From: Bacteroidota bacterium
GTDB taxonomy: Bacteria > Bacteroidota > Bacteroidia > UKL13-3
DNA: 40,609 bases
Assembly: GCA_947485745.1 (NCBI GenBank)
Contig: CANKQY010000014.1
Location: 1-40,609 of the forward strand
Direction: 5' to 3'
This document shows, piece by piece, positions 34,969-40,609 of the stretch. The first letter of the stretch is position 1; each line of letters opens with the position of its first letter. Position numbers and translations under genes: made by a program. The notes beneath the pieces are model-generated. The model made no database searches and was not told the DNA's origin. It saw only the letters and a program-made list of their open reading frames with translations.

Positions 34969-35838
34969 TTATAATACATTGTTGATTTGCTCCTTGATTT
35001 TCTCCAACTCATCTTTCATCTCCACCACCATTCTTTGCATCAAGTGGTGGTTTCCTTTTGAACCAATGGTATTGATTTCTCTTCCCATTTCTTGGGCAAT
35101 AAAACCAAGCTTTTTGCCCGTAGACGCCTGCTGAATAGTTTCTTCAAAGAAATCACAATGTTGTTTCAATCTTACTTTCTCTTCACTTATATCCAACTTT
35201 TCAATATAATAAATCAATTCTTGTTCGAACCTATTTTTATCCATTTGCTCTTGGTTCAAAGTTTGTAAATCTCTTTGAATACGCTCTTTTACAGTATTCA
35301 ACCTTTCTTCTTCAAAGGGAGTTAAGCTTTGCATTTTGCTTAAAATTCCAGCCGACATTTTGCTCAATTCATTACCTAAAACAGCTCCTTCCTTTACCCT
35401 AAAAATATCAAATTGCTCGTATGCGTTTCTTACCGTTGATATAATTTGTTTCCAATCTTCTTCATCTGGCGTTTCTTCATTTGCCTGCAAAACATTGGGC
35501 ACCATAAATATATTATTCAATAAAGCACTCTGCTCCCAGCCACTTTCAGCCGATAATGATTTTACTTCATTTAAATAATACAAAGCAACTTCTCGGTTCA
35601 AGGGAGTAATTTTATCTTCAGCCAATTTATACCCAATGTTTATAGACAATTGCGCTGTACCACGCTCTACCCATTTGGTAAGCTCCCTGCGCAACTCCAA
35701 TTCTTTGTGCTGCCAATTGCGTGGCATGCGAATATTTAATTCCAAAAATTTACTGTTCAAACTTTTCAATTCAACTCGCACCGTAAATCTTTCTGTCTCT
35801 AATTCTGCCTGGCCAAAGCCTGTCATCGATCTTAGCAT
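34969..35838 (-). CDS. yicC: YicC-family endoribonuclease
   Basis: A 289-residue protein with the YicC N-terminal signature MLRSMTGFGQAE, RVELKSLNSKFLELNIRMPR, a long helical middle and the C-terminal DUF1732-type KKLGFIAQEMGREINTIGSKGNHHLMQRMVVEMKDELEKIKEQ pattern (seen as EMGREINTIGSK near 250). E. coli YicC is described as an endoribonuclease. ATG start, first gene of yicC-gmk-nadD, divergent from the MATE transporter. Confidence 0.94.
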   Translation of the reverse strand: MLRSMTGFGQAELETERFTVRVELKSLNSKFLELNIRMPRNWQHKELELRRELTKWVERGTAQLSINIGYKLAEDKITPLNREVALYYLNEVKSLSAESGWEQSALLNNIFMVPNVLQANEETPDEEDWKQIISTVRNAYEQFDIFRVKEGAVLGNELSKMSAGILSKMQSLTPFEEERLNTVKERIQRDLQTLNQEQMDKNRFEQELIYYIEKLDISEEKVRLKQHCDFFEETIQQASTGKKLGFIAQEMGREINTIGSKGNHHLMQRMVVEMKDELEKIKEQINNVL

Positions 35839-35855
35839 ATTTTTAAATAAGGTGG

Positions 35856-35863
35856 CAAAAATA
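35856..35863 (-). promoter_or_regulatory. Candidate -7 element for yicC-gmk-nadD
   Basis: On the minus strand TATTTTTG matches TAnnTTTG, 17 bases before the yicC ATG. It lies back to back with the MATE promoter. Confidence 0.45.
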
Positions 35864-35879
35864 CAGCAAATACTTGGGA

Positions 35880-35911
35880 TTGCGAACTCATGATAAATTA
35901 ACCTACTTTCG
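35880..35911 (+). promoter_or_regulatory. Candidate promoter of the MATE gene
   Basis: TTG at 35880-35882, 21 bp spacer, TACTTTCG at 35904-35911 (one mismatch to TAnnTTTG). The -7 box is 10 bp before the ATG at 35922, which supports that start over an upstream TTG. Confidence 0.55.
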
Positions 35912-35921
35912 CAAACCTTTT

Positions 35922-37301
35922 ATGCAAATTTTAAACAGATACAAACCTTACTTCAAGCAAATACTAACGCTTAGTTACCCAATTATTATCGGTCAGCTTG
36001 GTATTGTATTAATGGGTGTTGGAGATGTAATTATGATTGGCAAACTTGATGCAATCAATTTAGCAGCTGCTGCATTGGCCAATTCTGTATACTTCTTTAT
36101 TTGCATTTTAGGCATTGGTACACTCACAGGTGTTTCGCCATTAGTCGCCAAAAGTAAAGGTGCAGGGCATCCCAATCAATGTGCTATCTTATTTAGGCAA
36201 TCTATTTGGGCAGCAATTATTCTGGGTACTTTTATTTCTGGAATTGTTTACCTATTGGCCGAAAATTTACATTGGTTCAAACAATCAGATAGAGTAACCC
36301 TGCTCACCAAAACTTTTCTCCATGCACTCAACGCAGGTACTTTTCCCTTATTAATTTTTATGGCCATCAAACAATATTCTGATGGTTTATCCTATACCAA
36401 GCCATCGGCAATAATTACCATTTTAGCCTTACTCTTAAACCTCTTTTTAAACTGGGTTTTAATCTATGGCCATTTTGGTTTACCCAGATTAGAATTATTT
36501 GGATCTGGCATAGCCACCAGTATTTCTAGGTTGGCAATGGCATTTAGTATGTTTATTTATGTAAAAAAAGCTAGTATTTACGAACCCTATTTGCATTTAA
36601 AACAACACGAGCAGGATAGAAAATATTTACTCCAAATATTCAAAATTGGTTTACCATCAGGCTTTCAATATTTTTTTGAAGTGGGTGCATTTGCCTTTGC
36701 AGCCATCATTATTGGTTGGATCAGTGATTATGCTATGGCAGCGCATCAAGTTGCCATCAATATTGCATCGGTAACCTATATGATTGCTACTGGCATTTCG
36801 GCTGGAGGCTCTATTGCCGTTGGTGATGCGCTAGGTAGAAAAAACAAAATGGACCTCAACGAAGCCGGCAGAGCTGCCCTCATCATGGGCACCATTTTTA
36901 TGGGCTTTTGTGCCTTAATCATGGCAGCATTTGCCCCATTTATTATTTCTTTATATACAACAGATCCATTGGTTTCTGGCATGGCAGTTAACCTACTCTA
37001 TATTGCAGCTTTATTCCAGTTAAGCGATGGCATTCAATGTGTAGGTTTAGGTGTTTTAAGAGGTATAGGCGATACTAAAATACCAACAATCATTACCATT
37101 ATTGCCTATTGGGTAATTGGCATTCCTATTGGCTATTATTTAGGATTTCATTTTGGCTGGAGCTTATATGGCATTTGGTTTGCCTTATTGCTCGGACTAA
37201 GTTTTTCAGCGGTATTTCTTAGCACTCGCTTTTTAAAGGAGAGTAGGGAACTAGACGTGGATTACCATTCAGCCCTTTACGATAAATTTCATGCGCACTA
37301 A
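35922..37301 (+). CDS. MATE-family multidrug/cation antiporter
   Basis: A 459-residue NorM-like exporter with twelve membrane helices in two similar halves. Typical segments: YPIIIGQLGIVLMGVGDVIMIG, LAAAALANSVY, GVSPLVAKSKGAG, AAHQVAINIASVTYM, GISAGGSIAVGDALGRK and GIQCVGLGVLRGIGDTKIP. ATG 35922 lies just after a promoter; an upstream TTG at 35874 would add 16 residues and lie before the promoter. The stop overlaps the EamA start by 11 bases. Confidence 0.93.
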   Translation: MQILNRYKPYFKQILTLSYPIIIGQLGIVLMGVGDVIMIGKLDAINLAAAALANSVYFFICILGIGTLTGVSPLVAKSKGAGHPNQCAILFRQSIWAAIILGTFISGIVYLLAENLHWFKQSDRVTLLTKTFLHALNAGTFPLLIFMAIKQYSDGLSYTKPSAIITILALLLNLFLNWVLIYGHFGLPRLELFGSGIATSISRLAMAFSMFIYVKKASIYEPYLHLKQHEQDRKYLLQIFKIGLPSGFQYFFEVGAFAFAAIIIGWISDYAMAAHQVAINIASVTYMIATGISAGGSIAVGDALGRKNKMDLNEAGRAALIMGTIFMGFCALIMAAFAPFIISLYTTDPLVSGMAVNLLYIAALFQLSDGIQCVGLGVLRGIGDTKIPTIITIIAYWVIGIPIGYYLGFHFGWSLYGIWFALLLGLSFSAVFLSTRFLKESRELDVDYHSALYDKFHAH

Positions 37302-38172
37302 TTTAAAGGTACATTTAGCTTTATTCATGGTATCGCTTTTGTATGGCGCCACCTTTAGCATTGCCAAAATTGCCATGCCAGAATACATCAAACCATTTGG
37401 TTTTATTTTATTGCGTGTAAGTGTTGCCTGTGTTTGCATTTTCTTTTTTCACAGGCATTATGTAAAAGGCGCTATCACAGATAAAAAAGACCTGTTGCCA
37501 CTTTTTGTTTCAGCCATTTTTGGTGTTGCAGCAAACATGTTGTTATTCTTTAAAGGCCTCTCTATTACCACGCCAATTAATGCATCGGTATTGATGTTGA
37601 ACACGCCCATTTTTGTGGTGGTTTTCGCAGCCATCATGCTCAAAGAAAAATTAACCTGGAATAAAATATTAGGCATCATCATAGCGTCTGCAGGGGCTCT
37701 CATGCTCATTGGTGGCAAACGTTTTCAATTTCAATCGGCCACCGTATTAGGCGATATTTTTGTTACACTCAATGCCATTATTTACGCCTTCTATTTGGTT
37801 TATGCCAAACGCCTCATGGTTAAATACCATCCTCTCACCGTAACATTATATGCCTTTTTCTTCGGCATCTTCCTGGTGCTTCCATTCGGTTTGAACCAAG
37901 CGCTAGAGATAGATTTTATGAACCTTCCAGCGCTCATTTGGGCCTGCATCGCCTTTATCACCATTGGTTCAACATTCCTCACCTATGTGCTCAATGCATA
38001 CGCCCTCAAGCACGCAAGCTCAAGCCTAGTTGGCACCTATATTTACCTCCAACCAGTATTAGCCACCCTCATAGCCATTGCAATTGGCAAAGACATGCTA
38101 AGCCTCGAAAAATTCATCAGCATGCTCATTGTTTTTGGAGGGGTTTATTTGGCAGGGCGGAAAGCGGCATAG
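37291..38172 (+). CDS. EamA/DMT-superfamily transporter
   Basis: A 293-residue drug/metabolite transporter with ten membrane helices as two EamA repeats (about 5-137 and 150-290). LYGATFSIAKIAMPEYIKPFGFILLR is the usual first-repeat start, and SSSLVGTYIYLQPVLATLIAI the second-repeat end. Substrate unknown. ATG start within the end of the MATE gene, so the two transporters are translationally coupled. No terminator is seen; the repeats start 10 bp later. Confidence 0.9.
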   Translation: MRTNLKVHLALFMVSLLYGATFSIAKIAMPEYIKPFGFILLRVSVACVCIFFFHRHYVKGAITDKKDLLPLFVSAIFGVAANMLLFFKGLSITTPINASVLMLNTPIFVVVFAAIMLKEKLTWNKILGIIIASAGALMLIGGKRFQFQSATVLGDIFVTLNAIIYAFYLVYAKRLMVKYHPLTVTLYAFFFGIFLVLPFGLNQALEIDFMNLPALIWACIAFITIGSTFLTYVLNAYALKHASSSLVGTYIYLQPVLATLIAIAIGKDMLSLEKFISMLIVFGGVYLAGRKAA

Positions 38173-38181
38173 GGAGAGCTT

Positions 38182-38209
38182 CTGGCATCTGGCTGCTGGC
38201 TCCTGATGC
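38182..38209. repeat. Heptanucleotide tandem repeat (4 units)
   Basis: CTGGCAT-CTGGCTG-CTGGCTC-CTGATGC, consecutive 7-nt units starting ten bases after the EamA stop. Similar in design to the repeat at 40257-40286. The 388-bp stretch 38173-38560 contains only repeats and palindromes and no gene. Confidence 0.6.
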
Positions 38210-38268
38210 ATCGGGCAATTATCTAAACAATAAATATTATATAATCAATACAATAAATAGCCCGATGC
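38208..38268. repeat. Inverted repeat, 9-bp arms
   Basis: GCATCGGGC (38208-38216) and GCCCGATGC (38260-38268), perfectly complementary, 43-nt A/T-rich spacer. The right arm also starts the local hairpin CCCGATGCCT-TT-AGGCTCGGG region (38261-38281). Confidence 0.55.
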
Positions 38269-38305
38269 CTTTAGGCTCGGGAATACAATGCGATAGATTT
38301 TCATT

Positions 38306-38387
38306 AGGCCTTTAGGTCTTTTCTGTTTTCAATTGCTGATGCGGTAATATTGATATTTAGTATTTTTCAGAAAAGACCTAAAGACCT
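38306..38387. repeat. Long palindrome, 20-bp arms with one mismatch
   Basis: Arms 38306-38325 (AGGCCTTTAGGTCTTTTCTG) and 38368-38387 (CAGAAAAGACCTAAAGACCT) pair at 19 of 20 positions across a 42-nt A/T-rich loop. The right arm is the beginning of the conserved part of repeat copy A. Confidence 0.7.
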
Positions 38388-38453
38388 GATAGAGATATTT
38401 TGGGGTACCTTAATCCCCGGGCATAAATGCGCCGGGCTATTATTCACAAAATC
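38347..38453. repeat. Dispersed intergenic repeat, copy A
   Basis: A roughly 107-bp sequence matching 40146-40252 in the same orientation. It contains the AAAAGACCTAAAG block and an identical 29-nt stretch (38416-38444) that folds as CCCGG-GCAT/ATGC-GCCGGG. It flanks the PIN/antitoxin/lipoprotein block on the left. Confidence 0.75.
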
Positions 38454-38560
38454 TATTGAATAAAAATTAGGAATAAAATAGCCTTTCTCCTTGCCATAAA
38501 AATCGAATTATTAGCTAACAAAACGCATCATTAAAAGATAGAATAACTATTTTGAATGAA

Positions 38561-38716
38561 CTATTTTGCGCAAGGTTTAACCATAGCATCCTTATTGCTA
38601 TTTTTAAAGTATTCTAATATTTCAGATTTGGTCATTTTTGATAACTTTTCACTCAATCTGTCCCTTTGTTGACGCATAAAACTTACTGCATCAAATTGTT
38701 TTTCAGTCGTCTTCAT
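38561..38716 (-). CDS. Small antitoxin-like protein following the PIN gene
   Basis: A 51-residue protein, start ATG at 38716, stop TAG at 38561. It begins MKTTEKQFDAVSFMRQQRDR, continues with an amphipathic helix (LSEKLSKMTKSEILEYFKNS) and ends in a short tail. Such MKT..FDAVxxMR..RD starts are known for small proteins encoded next to PIN-domain toxins, where they act as putative antitoxins. Its start codon lies inside the last 14 bases of the PIN gene (different frame), so it is translated after the toxin. Basic and rich in Lys. Antitoxin role is inference from context and N-terminal pattern. Confidence 0.72.
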   Translation of the reverse strand: MKTTEKQFDAVSFMRQQRDRLSEKLSKMTKSEILEYFKNSNKDAMVKPCAK

Positions 38717-39167
38717 ATTTTTCAAATTCTCTTGGTGAACGGATTTCTAATTGTTTGTAACCATTTTTAATGTTTATTGAATTGTAACCTCGGATTCTTT
38801 GGACGTTTACTATATGTTTAAAATTCCAACTAACTAAAAAGTCTGCACGATTTATTGTAGCTAATGCAATATGCAAACAATCTGCAAAACTTGTTTGTCC
38901 AACAACCTTTTCTGAAATGTATTCAGAGGCAAGGTCTACAGTTTCGGATGTTGTTTCTATAAATTCTGTGTTGTCAACCCTTATGCCTTTCACAAAATTT
39001 CGTACATTTTGAGGTGCTGTAGATAATTCATCTTGGGTTACGTTTGAGAACAGCAAGGTAAATTCATTGTTTTTAAGTCTATCGAACAGCGTAATGGTAT
39101 GCTCAGCAAACTCTTCATCAAAATACCCTCCAAAAACAGATTTGTCAATATAAATACGTTGCTTCAT
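38703..39167 (-). CDS. PIN-domain protein, VapC-like toxin
   Basis: A 154-residue PIN-domain nuclease-like protein, probably an RNase toxin of a type II toxin-antitoxin pair. N-terminal RIYIDKSVFGGYFDEEF gives first acidic D8 (usual D-T-S is D-K-S here), then E47 (TQDELSTAP), D96 in SFADCLHIALA, and the SWNFKHIV segment at 113-120. It ends with IRGYNSINIKNGY and EIRSPREFEKYEDD. The 14-base overlap with the antitoxin-like gene places the toxin first. An exact TAAATTTG box ends five bases before the ATG. Not in an operon with housekeeping genes. Confidence 0.85.
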   Translation of the reverse strand: MKQRIYIDKSVFGGYFDEEFAEHTITLFDRLKNNEFTLLFSNVTQDELSTAPQNVRNFVKGIRVDNTEFIETTSETVDLASEYISEKVVGQTSFADCLHIALATINRADFLVSWNFKHIVNVQRIRGYNSINIKNGYKQLEIRSPREFEKYEDD

Positions 39168-39172
39168 AGGAC

Positions 39173-39180
39173 CAAATTTA
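39173..39180 (-). promoter_or_regulatory. -7 element abutting the PIN gene start
   Basis: On the minus strand TAAATTTG (TAnnTTTG), followed by GTCCT and the ATG. This predicts a leader of only a few bases. The rest of 39168-39412 holds no gene that I can see. Confidence 0.5.
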
Positions 39181-39412
39181 CAAAAAAAAGTTGATTATTA
39201 TAAAAGGTTTTAAGTACTTTAATTCCTCTAAAAATAAAAGAAATGGAGTCATTGTGTAAAATGCGAAATCTAATTTTAATAAACCATACTCCTTATTAAA
39301 CCTCATTTTAACACTCTCATACTAAATTTCCCCACCGATATCCTACTGGCATTTTTATATTCCCTTTTATTACAGCTGAATTAAACTTGTTATAATCTCC
39401 ATTTTTAAAAAA

Positions 39413-40018
39413 TCAATCTCGTATTTTTATTTGAGCTATAATTTCTGGCAATTTGCTTTTGAATTTAATTCCAAATTCCGATTGATCATAAAAAAAATAA
39501 ATATTATACCTCCTAGCATTTCGTTTATCAAACGTTACTAAATGTATAATCCATCTTGTATCGAATTGTAAGTTTTTAAAATTTGCTATTACGAATTGAG
39601 TATTATCATTCTGTCCTGAATCGGATGAAGCAAATTCATATTTTGGAAAATCATCAGGTGTTCGGTCTTTTATAATGGATAAATTACCACTCTTATCAAA
39701 AGCAGGAAATAGCCCTTTTTCGCTAATATGCTCTGGGATTACCTTGGTAGGGTCAAATCTTATCAAAATAAAGTTGCAATTCGTGGAATCTTCCTTAAAT
39801 TTTATTTTCCACTCCTCCAAACAACAAAGGTCATGAGGAATATAATAAATTGTATCGACCATTTCAATTGGCAATCCCATTTGTAAAATACTATCGTCAA
39901 AATATACCATTTTACTTTCCACTATAGTTTTTTTTTCTACAGAAGAGCAAGAGCCTAATATGAGCACCAGAATGAAGTTCAGCCAAAAAAATGTAGTTTC
40001 AATGGTAAATGATTTCAA
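39413..40018 (-). CDS. Orphan lipoprotein of unknown function
   Basis: A 201-residue predicted lipoprotein: hydrophobic signal (FFWLNFILVLILGSC) with the lipobox cysteine at residue 24, then SSVEKK. The mature part has many aromatic and acidic residues, a Cys-Cys pair (DLCCLEEWKIKF) and no recognised domain. The start is the TTG at 40018; the frame stays open further upstream with no ATG before the signal sequence. It lies between the two copies of the 107-bp repeat, next to the PIN pair. Confidence 0.65.
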   Translation of the reverse strand: MKSFTIETTFFWLNFILVLILGSCSSVEKKTIVESKMVYFDDSILQMGLPIEMVDTIYYIPHDLCCLEEWKIKFKEDSTNCNFILIRFDPTKVIPEHISEKGLFPAFDKSGNLSIIKDRTPDDFPKYEFASSDSGQNDNTQFVIANFKNLQFDTRWIIHLVTFDKRNARRYNIYFFYDQSEFGIKFKSKLPEIIAQIKIRD

Positions 40019-40145
40019 AACTTTGGTTAATGTTTGTCCGTTTAAAAAATTAATTTGAATAATTCCCTTTTCTATACCATAATATTAAAAGAATTTATTT
40101 GAATAGTCAAAATTGCGATAAATTTTTAAAACATTATGGTTTCTA

Positions 40146-40252
40146 TTATTGAAATATAAGCATTTTGCAAAAAAGACCTAAAGGCCTGCTGAAGAATTTT
40201 GGGCCATCCTAATACCCGGGCATAAATGCGCCGGGCTATTATTTACGAAATC
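40146..40252. repeat. Dispersed intergenic repeat, copy B
   Basis: Matches 38347-38453 in the same orientation, with the identical 29-nt palindromic core at 40215-40243. It differs by scattered substitutions and about two 1-nt indels. No opposite palindrome arm like 38306-38325 is present here. Confidence 0.75.
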
Positions 40253-40256
40253 AAAA

Positions 40257-40286
40257 CCTGCGAAACCTGCGACTTGCGACCTGCAA
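40257..40286. repeat. Heptanucleotide tandem repeat upstream of rlmD
   Basis: CCTGCGA, AA, then CCTGCGA-CTTGCGA-CCTGCAA, followed by CCTTTTC. A degenerate 7-nt microsatellite directly before the rlmD promoter. Confidence 0.6.
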
Positions 40287-40296
40287 CCTTTTCCCT

Positions 40297-40304
40297 TATC
40301 TTCG
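40297..40304 (+). promoter_or_regulatory. -7-like element abutting rlmD start
   Basis: TATCTTCG (one mismatch to TAnnTTTG) ends six bases before the ATG at 40311, again predicting an extremely short leader. Confidence 0.45.
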
Positions 40305-40310
40305 CGCCCA

Positions 40311-40609
40311 ATGGGTAAAAAGAAAAATAGGGAGCCAAAATTTTACGAGAACTTGCACATTGTGAGTGCCGGTAGCGAGGGCAAAAGCATTGCCAGGCCC
40401 GAGGGAATGGTAGTGATGGTAGAATATGCAGTTCCGGGCGATGTTGTGAATGCAAAAGTAATCCAAACCAAAAGAAGGTTTGAATTGGCTGCCATTACAG
40501 AAATTGTCTCGCCTTCTCCTGATAGAGTAGATACTTTCTGCCAGCATTTTGGCACATGCGGTGGTTGCAAATGGCAGCAAATGAGCTACGAGGCTCAGCT
40601 CAAATACAA
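40311..40609 (+). CDS. rlmD: 23S rRNA (uracil-5)-methyltransferase, 5' part
   Basis: The N-terminal 99 codons of an RlmD/RumA-type enzyme that makes 5-methyluridine in 23S rRNA; the gene runs off the window. After a basic start (MGKKKNREPKFYEN) comes a TRAM domain (GSEGKSIARPEGMVVMVEYAVPGDVV, near 21-46) and the iron-sulphur cluster motif CQHFGTCGGCKWQQM (residues 78-92), which is the family signature. The methyltransferase domain is beyond the window, so RlmD versus RlmCD specificity cannot be decided. Confidence 0.9.
   Translation, partial: MGKKKNREPKFYENLHIVSAGSEGKSIARPEGMVVMVEYAVPGDVVNAKVIQTKRRFELAAITEIVSPSPDRVDTFCQHFGTCGGCKWQQMSYEAQLKY

Noticed and set aside
37938-38315. 125-codon open frame on the plus strand across the end of the EamA gene and the repeats
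   Set aside because: Out of frame with the transporter, runs through tandem repeats and palindromes, no domain or plausible start.
38416-38444. Palindromic core as a rho-independent terminator
   Set aside because: GC-rich hairpin but no T run follows on either strand, and it is part of a repeated element.
38173-38560. CRISPR array
   Set aside because: The repeats are palindromes and 7-nt tandem units, not regularly spaced direct repeats with unique spacers; no cas genes are present.
40243-40580. Overlapping minus-strand open frames opposite rlmD
   Set aside because: They are antisense to the TRAM and iron-sulphur coding region of rlmD and start or end in the heptamer repeat.
1-40609. tRNA, rRNA, riboswitch and insertion-sequence genes
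   Set aside because: No cloverleaf, rRNA segment, recognisable aptamer or transposase was seen by reading; covariance-model searches would be needed to exclude small RNAs firmly.

Overview
This AT-rich window is a chromosomal segment from a member of the Bacteroidota, and almost every gene in it is a single-copy housekeeping or envelope gene. The evidence for the phylum is a C-terminal type IX secretion (T9SS) sorting domain, a CarboxypepD_reg-like TonB-dependent receptor, many lipoproteins, the mreBCD-PBP2-rodA order, and start-proximal promoters matching the Bacteroidota -7 element TAnnTTTG. I cannot fix the genus from the sequence alone. No rRNA, tRNA, CRISPR array, transposase or phage gene was seen.

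Left part (1-11.6 kb). The window opens with the 3' end of a TPR-repeat protein, then ribH (riboflavin), an unknown lipoprotein coupled to purN, purH (purines), and the complete elongasome cluster mreB-mreC-mreD-PBP2(mrdA)-rodA. Facing it are aat (N-end rule) and a pterin carbinolamine dehydratase. Middle-left (11.7-19.9 kb, minus strand). Here lie a TonB-dependent receptor followed by a T9SS-exported alpha/beta-hydrolase-like protein whose nucleophile serine is replaced by glycine, a small outer-membrane barrel, a TatD nuclease, a membrane glycosyltransferase and a NodB-type polysaccharide deacetylase.

Middle (20-28.7 kb). A TolC/MacA-like efflux pair is followed by a broken multi-spanning membrane protein gene (one frameshift in an A6 run plus one in-frame TAA), a polyprenyl-phosphate-type GT2 glycosyltransferase and, convergent to these, another GT-C-like membrane protein, an AsmA-like/GT51 peptidoglycan glycosyltransferase fusion and frr. 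Right-centre (28.8-38.2 kb). This holds gltX, a lipoprotein, a stand-alone cobalamin-binding domain, enoyl-CoA hydratase, aldehyde dehydrogenase, then nadD-gmk-yicC on the minus strand, and MATE and EamA transporters.

Right end (38.2-40.6 kb). This is the only clearly accessory stretch. A PIN-domain toxin-like gene overlaps a previously unlisted 51-codon antitoxin-like gene placed after it, next to an orphan lipoprotein. The block is bracketed by two direct copies of a roughly 107-bp repeat and by heptanucleotide tandem repeats. The window closes inside an RlmD/RumA-type 23S rRNA methyltransferase gene.

Most interesting leads: the toxin-first PIN/antitoxin pair inside a repeat-bounded block; the serine-less hydrolase paired with its own TonB receptor; the doubly broken GT-C gene; and a set of promoters whose -7 boxes abut start codons, predicting leaderless or almost leaderless mRNAs.
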